NCBI GenBank assembly: GCA_002105175.1
Contig: MCGE01000012.1
Coordinates: forward strand, 682,001-746,000
Length of the DNA stretch: 64,000 nt
Direction: 5' to 3'
From: Absidia repens
Taxonomy: Eukaryota; Mucoromycota; Mucoromycetes; Mucorales; Cunninghamellaceae
This document shows, piece after piece, positions 49,160 to 59,114 of the stretch (position 1 is its first letter; each line of letters begins with the position of its first letter). The notes under the pieces are model-generated. The model had not been told where the DNA came from. It worked only from the letters and a program-made list of their open reading frames with translations, and made no database searches. The position numbers and the translations under genes were made by a program.

Positions 49160-49510
49160 TTACTGCAATTAGAAACAGGCATGGTGACTCACTCCTTTTT
49201 TATATAGCAACCGGTGGCACGCAACATCGGGCAGCATGATTGTTCTCTATTCTCATGACAGCAATCCTCACCATTCAATATCGGTAATCTGGCGGTTCAC
49301 TTTTTCTTTTTTTCTTTTTTCCAGTAACCAGCGCTATTTGTCTGGCACTGGTAATAGTGTGGTTCTCTGCAAATGATGATTTTGGACATAACTTGAAACA
49401 ATTAGGCGTATCATAGTTTAGTCTACTTCCCTTATTCATTGAAAAATAGTTTGTCACCCATTATAAATTAGCCCATCCTCTTTACGTGGGCTATTTTTTT
49501 TCATGAATTT
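48180..49510 (-). repeat. Dispersed repeat family copy 6 (longest)
   Basis: 48180-48420 holds two TTTTTATTGAAGCATATTGG/GAAACGAAGC-like sub-units with CACTAATCTAA. 48485-48710 has the core (ACATATTTTATTCA, GCCAACTAATGGTGCC, GAAAGGGTTTCCCCATGCAT, TCTAAACTAGTCCTGATAC). An A-run follows, then CACGTGGGCGGGATTTAAAT (48801-48820). The stretch to about 49510 carries degenerate CACCATTCAATATCGG and GTGGTTCTCTGC units and a TAGTTTGTCACCCA unit, as in copy 1. A TA microsatellite sits at 49135-49161. Confidence 0.75.
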
Positions 49511-50350
49511 CGGTTTTACCCTTCAATAATAGACAAACATCCACATACTCCCTCCTCCTCTTGAACACGCTCATTATTTTTTCCTCCCCTTCCCCTCCCT
49601 CATTGTAGTTTCTCTACGTCAAGTTATGTATCATGGTATTGTCATTAAATTAGTTTGGTATTAGTTGTTCTTGTTTCCATCTATACCTCGATAAAATATG
49701 CCTTGCATTTTTTACTATTACTATTCTATCTCATATGTTTCAATGTGTTGTCGCATGAATAGATCCTTGTACTGAAATGAAATTCAATTCATGCCTGAAT
49801 TTGCTTCCAGGCAGACATTCGCCATGGATTATACCAATATATAATGCGCGAAAAATAAATGGTGCAAACAACTGGGACAAATTAGAGATATATATAGTAC
49901 CTCATGTTTTCTAATCTAAAATGTTTCATCTTGGAGCGACAAATACTACAAAGAGAACCACTTATACAACTAAAAATATCAGCCCTGTTGTTTCAAGTCA
50001 AGTCAATTAGTGTGGCTTCCAGAAACAAACAACATCTCCAAAAAGCCATAAAGCATTATATATATATATATACTTTTTCTGCGTCATTCAAATGTGTTTT
50101 TGGTATACAAATGAGTAACGAACACAGTATCATATCAATATAGGACTCAAGATAGATAGACATAAAATACTACCGGTTTTGAGACTATCTCGCAGCTAAA
50201 CGGAAAGCAGCCATCTTTCACTTTTGTTTCGGAGCAACCTATATATATATATATAGGTACTACTATATCGTTCGAGGTGGCGTGAGTAGTTGAATATGAA
50301 AATTTGTCTTCAAAAAATGTTTTTCATGCAATTTGGTAGAAAGCAATGGT
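49511..50350. other. Intergenic, no gene seen
   Basis: AT-rich, with TA repeats near 50058 and 50240. Short frames only. Part of the upstream region of RPL31. Confidence 0.5.
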
Positions 50351-50366
50351 AGCGGGGATTAAACTG
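50351..50366 (+). promoter_or_regulatory. AGCGGGGATTAAACTG motif upstream of RPL31
   Basis: About 310 bases upstream of the RPL31 ATG and probably upstream of its 5'-UTR intron. Shares the CGGGGATTRAA core with three other sites in the window. Confidence 0.4.
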
Positions 50367-50528
50367 AAAAAAAGCTTTAGAGATGACGGCTGGTCTTGAT
50401 TCGAAAGCTTCTTTCTCTCTTCATATCCATTTGATTTTTACAGTAAGTTCGAAATTTATCGACCCGGGAAACCAAAATATGGGTGTGTTTATCGATAATC
50501 AAAATGATAGATCAATCGTTAAACAAAA

Positions 50529-50553
50529 TGGATGGATGGATGGATGGATGGAT
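50529..50553. repeat. TGGA tetranucleotide microsatellite
   Basis: Six tandem TGGA units within the leader or 5'-UTR intron of RPL31, followed by an A-run at 50569. Confidence 0.85.
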
Positions 50554-50661
50554 AGAGTGGTTCCATGAAAAAAAAAAAAAAAAATCGATGGCACTGGATG
50601 ATAGAAAATCGATTTGGTTTGGACTCATTTGGGATTTTTTTTTTTTTTTCTTCTTCTATAG

Positions 50662-51208
50662 ATGGCCAAGGATCAAAAGACCACCAAGCGCTCCACTCTC
50701 GCTGACGTTGTTACTCGTGAATACACCATTCACATGCACAAGCGTGTCTTCGGCCGGTAAGGATGACGACAAAACTTCACTTTTAACGCCCTCCTACACT
50801 ACCACTCTGGACCATGAATGACCGAACTCATCGATGATTGTCTATTTTTTTTATTTTTTTATCTAGTGCCTTGAGAAAGCGTGCTCCTCAAGCTGTCAAG
50901 GCTGTCAAGGAATTTGCTCAAAAGACCATGGGTACCTCCGATGTCCGTCTCGATCCCTCTTTGAACAAGGCTTTGTGGTCTCGTGGTGTCAAGCACATTG
51001 ATCATCGTATCCGTGTCCGTATCGCTCGTAAGCGTAACGATGATGAAGATGCCAAGGAAAAGCTCTACTCTTATGTCACCTACGTTCCTGTCGCTTCTTT
51101 CAAGGGTAAGAATGATATTCAGAGATGCATATAAGAATTGGTGGGCTCATCTTTCTTTCTTTCTTTTTTTCTTTAGGTCTCGAAACCTCTGTTGTCGATG
51201 ACGAATAG
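50662..51208 (+). CDS. RPL31: 60S ribosomal protein L31 (eL31), 121 aa
   Basis: Three coding exons (50662-50756, 50867-51105, 51177-51208) close to 122 codons. Full-length eL31: [77 protein letters not shown] and LETSVVDDE at the end. It is a structural component of the large subunit near the exit tunnel. Codon use is strongly biased (GTC, AAG, CGT, GAT), as expected for a ribosomal protein. The ATG directly follows a polypyrimidine-TATAG acceptor, so a 5'-UTR intron is likely; its donor was not fixed. Confidence 0.96.
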
Positions 51209-51229
51209 GTTATAGTTGTTCAATTTCTC

Positions 51230-51235
51230 AATAAA
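51230..51235 (+). terminator. Poly(A) signal of RPL31
   Basis: AATAAA only about 20 bases after the stop codon and followed by an A-run; a very short 3' UTR. Confidence 0.5.
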
Positions 51236-51239
51236 AAAA

Positions 51240-52229
51240 ACAGCGTTGGATTTTTGTCAATGATAGTCTGTTTGTCTTTTTATGTTGGAAAGGGATGGAG
51301 GTGATGGTTGATGGAATTGATTACCAAAAGCATATACTACTATAGAAACTTATTGATTTTTAACTTGATGTAGCTTAGCTCTCTTCAAAGCAGGTGTATG
51401 TTTGATGACATCTAGGCCTTGATTAAATAATCTTAGGAATGACCAATATATTTAAAGAAATCTCATCCCATTCTTTTCTTCTCAGGGAACCGCAAATTGT
51501 GTTTGCTCTAATAGTTCAAGAACCGGCTTGTTACAATCTTGGGACATACTGGGCTGTATCTCCCGTCAAAATATTAGTGCTAGCTTAGTTTTTACCCTTC
51601 CTTTTCTTCCCCCACCCCTCCCACACACACGCCACACGCACTTTTTTTTATTATTATTAGTTGTACTGTACCCTAGAATATTTATATCTAGCTTAAATTA
51701 TTCCACTTCCCTCTTACCTTCGGTCACCCTCCACTTCCATTACACATCCTCAATTATGAATTCAAAAAATCACATCTTAAAACCCAACATTTTTCGAATA
51801 AAATAAAATAAGCAGGGCATGGTACCATTTCACATTTTTACTGGTATGCAATTTCTTACGACGCAACCGTTGTTCCTGGTGCCTTTGTCGGTGTCATTTT
51901 CTTTATATGTGGGGTCACTTTGTCCAGCCCAGCTGATTTCCGCTTTGAGTTTTTATATACATTAATTTATTATGCCATAGGCAATGAAATAGTGCAAGTC
52001 GAAAATAGGGGGGGGGGAATTCTCTGCCGTGATGGCTACACTTGATTCATTGGATATGTTCATTTATATGAGGTGTGGAACAAATTGTATGCCCAACTTT
52101 CATACTAGGTGATCTCGGACTGCCATTCAGTTACTGGGACCCTAGAGAAAAAGTAGTTTTATTGGATAAATTAGAAACCAGTATGACAGCGGTAAAATAC
52201 ACTCAATAGCTGTTTTCTCACAATCTAAA
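51240..52229. other. Intergenic, no gene seen
   Basis: AT-rich sequence with a C/A-rich part at 51610-51640 and a G-run at 52009. A frame at 51528-51806 is C/T-rich low-complexity sequence and is not called. Confidence 0.5.
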
Positions 52230-52680
52230 GGGCCAGAAGATGGATAATAAAAAAGACATATTTTATTTCGAAGTATACGATAAACACTGAATCTAAGACC
52301 GTGGTGTTCACAAGAGATCCATCTAATGAAGGGAGTATGAGTGAGACTACTAAAGTTCTGACGGTTGGTCGCAGCATTAATCTAAAGTGAATATGTAAAA
52401 AGGTATTTAATACGCAATAATTGAAAGAGGATGAAGGAGTCATGGTGAAAAGCGATGTGTTGTACTAGGCATGAGAGACATCTTTTATTCTACATCATGA
52501 AAGGAATCTCTTGTAGTATGACTAATGAGACCATTTTTATTGAAGTACGTAAAAAGAGATATATTTTATTCAGATGTAGATACAAACAATGGACAAACTA
52601 ATATTAAACTAAGCTAATGACGGTTCCAAAAAGTTGACTAATCATGGTTCTAAATCCTGAATCCAAAATGAAAGGGTTTC
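52230..52680 (-). repeat. Dispersed repeat family copy 7, left part (split by retrotransposon)
   Basis: Shows ACATATTTTATTTCGAAGTA (52253), a second ATATTTTATTCAGATGTAGA (52561), AAACTAAGCTAATGACGGTT and CCAAAATGAAAGGGTTTC, ending at 52680. There the LTR element starts; the match resumes at 58069. Confidence 0.8.
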
Positions 52681-52963
52681 TGATGTGATTTAGCTTTATT
52701 TATGATTTTGACATTTCGGGTTTAGTTTTTTTTTACCCCTTTTTAGTTTATATTTTTTACACCTTCCGTTCTTTCTCTTCTTCCTCTTATTTTTTTATCT
52801 CAAACCACTCTACTTTTAACATTCTATATTGAACCGGCCATAGTCGGTAAGTGTTATTTTATTCGCCCTTCATTTCTCTTTTATGTAAATATGATGTGGG
52901 TGCTAAATACCCACTTTTAATAAATTAGGTTCTTTTTACACAACAAATCTTCACTCTATATCA
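52681..52963 (+). repeat. 5' LTR
   Basis: 283 bp. Contains GGGTGCTAAATACCCAC (a small inverted repeat, about 52898) and TTAATAAATTAGG near the 3' end, a possible poly(A) signal. Same sequence as the 3' LTR by eye. Confidence 0.93.
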
Positions 52964-52965
52964 AA

Positions 52966-52983
52966 TTGGTGCTCACTACAGGG
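52966..52983 (+). other. Candidate primer binding site
   Basis: TTGGTGCTCACTACAGGG starts two to three bases after the 5' LTR. The TGG would pair with a tRNA CCA end. The priming tRNA was not identified; it does not look like the common initiator-Met site. Confidence 0.45.
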
Positions 52984-53232
52984 GAGATTATCGTATACTC
53001 GTCTTTCTCAACAATAGTAACGAATCTCACCTTCGAAACCTTTCCTCAAAATATTTATATTTTTGAAACACTTTGTCTATTCAAACACTTCAAAATTACC
53101 AAATCCAACAAAATCAACAAAAACAACAAAAACAACAAAAGCAACAAAATCAACAAAAACAACCAAACAAATCAACCAAATCAACTAAATCAACCAAATC
53201 AATCGAATCAACAACCAACTAAACAAACCAAA

Positions 53233-56200
53233 ATGTCAATGAAAGCCCCGAAACTTCTAGACAAGCGTTACGGTGAATGGCTCACCGTCTTTGAAAGGAT
53301 TGCTTCATTTAACGAATGGCCTGAAGATGAAAAGCTAACCAGGGCCGTCATGTCTCTGACTGGCTCGGCCCAATCTTGGGCTATCCGATCATCACACACC
53401 TCATGGAAATCTTTTGTCAAGGACTTCAAGGATAGATACATGAAAAAGGAAAACGTCTTTACTTACTACTCAAAGCTCACTTCCATCAAGCAAAAACGTG
53501 GAGAAAGCAATCGTAAATTCATCCATCGTGTAGACAAATTGTGGACCTCTTATAAAGCTATTGCCAATGATTCTGGTGAACCCATTCCTTCCTTTGAATT
53601 GCTTGTAATCAAAAACATCATCAAGGGCCTGAAATCCAAATCTCTTCGCTGTGCTTTGAGGATGCAAGGTTATGTCACTGTTGCAAGCTTCATCCAGGGT
53701 TTCCGGGATGTAAATGACCTCTCTGGCTCTGAAGACGAATCGGACTCGTCATTAGATTCTGATCATTCAAGTTCCTCTAAATCCTCTCAAGACTCTATCT
53801 CATCCAAGCTGGTAACCAAGCCTGGAATCATCAGTCAACCTACCATCCTTCCTAACAGTACCAACGTGGAGGAATTAGTTGAATCAGTGAAGAAGCTGAC
53901 GGTGGTCCTCATGTCGAAAAATATTGTGGATGCGAATTCAGATTCGGCGTCATCTTCAAAGGCTCAAAGTACACAGTCTATCCCACGCTCCCACTATCCT
54001 TGTACAAATTGTAATGAAAAAGGTCATGGTCCTAGCAAATGCAAGAGGCCTTGTAAATACTGTGAAGGTGACCATAGGTTTTATGATTGTGAACAACATA
54101 AAAAAACCACGCCTGCTGTTGATTCAAAACTATGTTTACCCGAAGTCCTGAAGGTTACGGATGCCATGGCCATTACCAGGAAGGCGAAGGAAGCAGATCT
54201 ACAAACAGCTACTCCAAACAAACGGTTGAAGGTTAAAATCAATTCTTCTTCTGATGTTACCCCTCTCACTGATAATCCTTTGGATGCCATTCAACTCCTC
54301 AATGAACCTGTCTTCTCAGTCTCACTCTCTCAATTAGCTGATCTTAGTCCAAGCATAAGAACAACATTGAAAAATGGTCTCACCAAGCATCATGTCAAGA
54401 AAGGAACAGCCCTGAAACTAGTACCTGACTCTCAATCAGTTGAATTTGCTCTGCCTGAAGGAAATTCTGCACCTCACACACAAGGTATGGTTGCAGGATG
54501 TCACTGCCCTATGATTTTGGATGGTGGTGCTACCCAATGTATTATAAGCAAAAACCTTGCTTTGTATCTCGGAATCCATGAACTTGATGCTACGGATACT
54601 CTATTAATGATGGCTAGTGGGAAAACTGTGACTCCTCTCGGTCTATTAAAGAATTTACTCATCTCTGTTGGTAAATCCAAGGATGTTTCGGTTGAAGCCG
54701 TCTGTCTGGATGTGGATGATTATGACTTCTTGGTTGGAAGGTTGGCATTCCATGCTCTGGGTATAGACACTGATTGGAAAACACACTCTTGGACTGTCAT
54801 GGATACTAAAGGAAATAAATCGCCATTGAAGGTTTCCTATCGCCACACCAGGCTCACTGGAAATTTCCCTCCCCAATCTAGCCCTGAATCTATTGAAGAT
54901 AGTGACAGCGATACCTCTTCTCAAGTTTCGTCTGAATCCATTATCTCATCACCTACCGAACAGGATCAATCCCCTGCCTATCTTGTGGCATTTGCTGGTC
55001 TCGCTGATTCAAATACTTCAGAAAATGATGATGTGGATCCTCGCCTTGGTAACCTTGTTAGTCGTATACAATCCAACAGGGTCATTCAAGATTTGAATAT
55101 GGTAGATGAAGTCACTGGCTGTATTCAAAGAAATGTTGATTGTTTTGGAACTGATTATCAACATCTCAGACAAACGGATGTTACCACTCTACATGTCGAA
55201 ACCGGGGATGCTCTCCCTATCTACCATAGACCTTATGGAAATCTCTCTTTCAAGGAAAAGGAATTTTTGAAACAAGAACTCACTGCCATGGTTGATAATG
55301 GTATCATTATTCCTACTACTTATCTTCCTTCTAATTCCAAAGCTTCGGGATGGTCATTCCCTTGTCGGCTTATCCAGAAGAAAACTGGTGATAAACGTTT
55401 GGTCACAAATTTTATGGATTTGAACAAAGTTACGGTCAGAGATACATGGCCGTTGCCCATTATGATTGAATTATTGGAACAATTGGGGGGATCAACTTTA
55501 TTCTCTTCCATGGATCTTCTTAAGGGATTCCATCAAATCAAGGTACAAGATTCTTCCATAAATAAACTCACCATCGCTACTCCTTTTGGGAACTATTCTT
55601 ATGTGGTAATGCCTTTTGGTATACAAAATGGTCCCTCTACCTTCTGTAGAGCTATCTACCTTGCTTTAAATGAATTATTAAACAAGTCTGTGGTGGCCTA
55701 TATCGACGATATCATTGTACACTCCCCTTCTCCAAACAAACATCTCCTTGACCTGGAAGAATTCTTTGCGTGTATCAAAAACGCCAATATGGTTCTTAAT
55801 GCCAATAAATGCTCGTTCTTTGATCGGTCGGTCTTCTTTGTGGGGTTTATTGCCAACGAATTTGGGTATTATCCTGATCCTAAAAGGGTGGAAGTTATTC
55901 AGACATTCCCCAGACCATTGTGCCAAAGGGATGTCAGAGCCTTCTTAGGCATTATTGGATTTTACCGTCGACATGTACAATCGTTTGCGGATCAAACGGC
56001 TCCTTTGACTCTTCTTCTCAAAAAGACGCATACTTTACCTGGACTGAACAGATGGAAAAGTGTTTCCAACAAGCGAAATCGTTGTTGTCTCAGAAATGTT
56101 TACTGGTTCACCCTGATCCAAACAAGCCCTTTTATCTGTTCACGGATGCTTCTGACATCGGTATAGGTGCCGCCCTATGTCACAAAGATGAAAATGAATA

Positions 56201-57774
56201 TGTGCCGATCGCTTTTATATCAAGAAAATTGCAAGCTGCTGAAATCAAGTATCCCACCGTGGAAAAAGAATTGTTAGCCGTTGTCTACGCTTTCAAGCAA
56301 TTTCGCAAGTTTCTCTTGGATAAGGAATTTTTTCCTTTTCACAGATAATTCAGCTGTGACCTATCTGTTTGTCAAGCAAGATGCCTCACAACGTTTACAA
56401 AGATGGACCCTTTGTTGCCTGGAATACTCATTCATTGTAAAACATCTCCCTGGTAAACAGAATGTGGTAGCCGACACACTGTCAAGATTTCCTCCAACGC
56501 ATGAACCCATATCAAATGGACAAGACGACATCGAATTTCTGTATCATGGTCTTTTATTAATGGATGCTTTTTACGAATCTGAACTTGCCTTGATCTTCAA
56601 ATTCTTACAACATCCCTGGTCTCAACGCTTCAATTCCAAAGTTAAACAACAAGCTCGATTTTACTTTATTCACAATGGAAAATTAAACAAACGTGTCGGC
56701 GAACGGTCAGTGGTTGTCCCTTTCATTCCGGAACGACAAAGTATCATAAAAATGATACACGATGGACATGGTCACTTCGGATCGCAATCTTCTTGGTCAA
56801 TTTTATACCTTCATTATTGGTGGCCTTCTGCCTATAAGGATCTCAAGCATTTTCTACAATCATGTCACGACTGCCAAATGTTCTCAAGTGGCATTGAAGC
56901 ACATTACTCTCACCATGTGGTTGGTACAAGACTCTTCGAACAATTCAGCATTGATTTTATTGGACCCTTTCCTGTCACGTCAAGAGGAAGTAAATTCATC
57001 GTCCTGGCGGTGGAAAACTTTTCCAGATGGCCAATTGCCCTCGCTACTAAGGATAACGATGCCATTACTGCTGCTAGATTCATGTATTCTGAATTGTTTT
57101 GTAATTTCGGCCCTCCCACTCATCTCTTGTCGGATAATGGGGTACATTTTTTAAATCATACTGTCAAGCAATTTTTGGAAATCATAAAAACAAATCACAA
57201 ACTCACCTCTATCTATTATCCTGAATGTAATGGAATGGTCGAAAGAATTAATGGTGTCATCATTGGAAGTCTCAAAAAAATCGCTCAAGAACAACAAGAA
57301 AATTGGGACCTACTATTACCTGCTGCGTTATATGCTTATCGTATCAAATGTCATTCTAGATTGAAAATTTCCCCATTCGAAGCATTATATGGACAAAGTC
57401 CTGTTTTCCCTATGGAGGACGTTCTGTTTAAGGTTGGCAAGGTCATAGGCTATGAAAGATTGGTCAGATTGTGGGGCTTAAGGAAAACACTCGAAACCAA
57501 TGCTGTGGAATTAGAAGCAAAATCGAAGCAAGCAAAAGGAAAACCTCTATTCAAGACTGGCGACAAAGTTATAATGGTCAATTCCAAGCGTAGGGGACAA
57601 AGCAAACTTGATCCCAAATACTTCCCAATCATCTATCGTATCATCAAAGGATTTCATAACTCGTACGAGTTGATGGAAGAAGATGGAACAAAATTCAAAC
57701 ATAAGGTCAACGCCAAAAACTTGAAGTTATATCGACAACCCGATGAAGAGGTTAACCAGATAACTTCTGATTAA
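53233..57774 (+). CDS. Gag-Pol polyprotein of the Ty3/gypsy element, with two one-base frame disruptions
   Basis: The ATG at 53233 follows a CAA-rich leader. In order: Gag (about 53233-53900), two zinc knuckles (CTNCNEKGHGPSKC and a CKYCEGDH variant, 54000-54090), aspartic protease with ILDGGATQCII (54510; DGG where D-S/T-G is usual), reverse transcriptase with the YIDD box (about 55695), RNase H (LFTDASDIGIGAAL, about 56137), and integrase with an HHCC finger (HDGHGHFG...CHDC), the DDE residues and a GPY/F-like C-terminal module. The frame slips back by one at an A5 run (56020-56024) and returns at a T6 run (56328-56333). Between them the RNase H start is read in another frame. Either sequence errors at homopolymers or real mutations would explain this; read as written, Pol stops at 56166. 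Confidence 0.92.
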
Positions 57775-57785
57775 GTTGGGGAGAC

Positions 57786-58068
57786 TGATGTGATTTAGCT
57801 TTATTTATGATTTTGACATTTCGGGTTTAGTTTTTTTTTACCCCTTTTTAGTTTATATTTTTTACACCTTCCGTTCTTTCTCTTCTTCCTCTTATTTTTT
57901 TATCTCAAACCACTCTACTTTTAACATTCTATATTGAACCGGCCATAGTCGGTAAGTGTTATTTTATTCGCCCTTCATTTCTCTTTTATGTAAATATGAT
58001 GTGGGTGCTAAATACCCACTTTTAATAAATTAGGTTCTTTTTACACAACAAATCTTCACTCTATATCA
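57786..58068 (+). repeat. 3' LTR
   Basis: 283 bp, matching the 5' LTR base for base as far as I can compare by eye. Preceded by the polypurine stretch at 57778-57784. Confidence 0.93.
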
Positions 58069-58640
58069 GTTTCCCCATGCATCTTGTAATCCCTGAGCTG
58101 AAACCCCTTCTAAACTAGTCCTGGCACTATTCTAAATACATTATAACCTCAAAGAGGTCGAATGATGAAGAAAAAATGAAGGGAAAAAGAAGAAGAAGAA
58201 AAGAAAGAGCGAAAAAATGAAAATGAACGAAAATGAATATTTCACGTGGGCGGGATTGAAAATATTTCCAGACCGATTTTTTTTTTCCACCTTTCCCATT
58301 ACCACAGCAGACACAAAAAAGGCAAGTTCCTTTTTTCTGCTTCTCTTTTTTTTTCAACATAGACATCATGCACATCATGACTATGATGGCTCTCTTCTCA
58401 TTACTGCGATAGTCACCATTTAACATTGACTGAATAGCAGTTATCATCTCGTGGCGCAACAAACCCAATGTGTTTGCACCCTCTCTTTCCTCCTTCCCCT
58501 CCATAGAATAGGTCGGCACTCATCATAGAATAGCCTCCCTACTCCTCTCCAATTTAGAAATAGCATACCACCCACCTCTACAATGTAAAATAGCTTATTA
58601 TCTTATGTTTTATTCTTTCCACAATACAAAAATATTATTA
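58069..58640 (-). repeat. Dispersed repeat family copy 7, right part
   Basis: Starts with the duplicated GTTTC, then CCCATGCATCTTGTAATCCC, CTTCTAAACTAGTCCTGGCA, the A-rich stretch and CACGTGGGCGGGATTGAAAA (58243-58262). It continues with degenerate GTCACCATTTAACATTGACT and CATAGAATAGCCTCCC units to about 58640. Confidence 0.8.
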
Positions 58641-59114
58641 TTTGATACAGTATTTTATTGAAGCAGGACCATCAATACCTAATTAAATGAACGTTGCTAA
58701 CAATGGATCTACGGTATTCTTAACTTGATTTTTATTTTTTCTTCATCAATAATGATAAAAAGGCCACGATGGACGCCAAAACACAAAAAAAAAAACAGAG
58801 CAGAAAAATAGTGACAAATGCATAACAAATAAAGCAGGTAGAGTGAAGATCTAATGATAATAGCAATAATGAAAAGATACCAACAATGACGAATGCTATA
58901 TAGACAGTATAAGACGTACTTTTTTTTTTAAAAAAAAAAAATGGCTTTTATTGATTGTCAAAGAGCAAATTAAATACTAATACTATGCAAAGCGAGAATA
59001 ACTACTATAGTAACAATAAAGGGCAAGGGGACGGGGTGGGAGGGCGAAAAACCAAATACATATATATATAAAAAAAAGAATGGATGAAGGAGGCAAGGTC
59101 TTGTTTATCAATGA
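58641..59114. other. 3' region of the biotin carboxylase gene, no other gene
   Basis: AT-rich with A/T runs at 58785 and 58921-58940. On the minus strand this is downstream of the stop at 59115; an AATAAA-type signal on that strand is plausible near 58950. Confidence 0.4.

Larger units (their letters stand above)
52681..58068 (+). mobile_element. Full-length Ty3/gypsy LTR retrotransposon, 5388 bp
   Basis: Two direct repeats of 283 bp (52681-52963 and 57786-58068) that I read as identical bound the element. They start TGATGTGA and end TATATCA, so they have TGAT...ATCA termini. GTTTC flanks both sides (52676-52680, 58069-58073) as a 5-bp target duplication. Inside is a gag-protease-RT-RNase H-integrase order, which is the Ty3/gypsy order. 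It is nested in repeat copy 7. LTR identity and the target duplication imply a recent insertion (inference). A polypurine stretch GGGGAGA precedes the 3' LTR. Confidence 0.95.
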
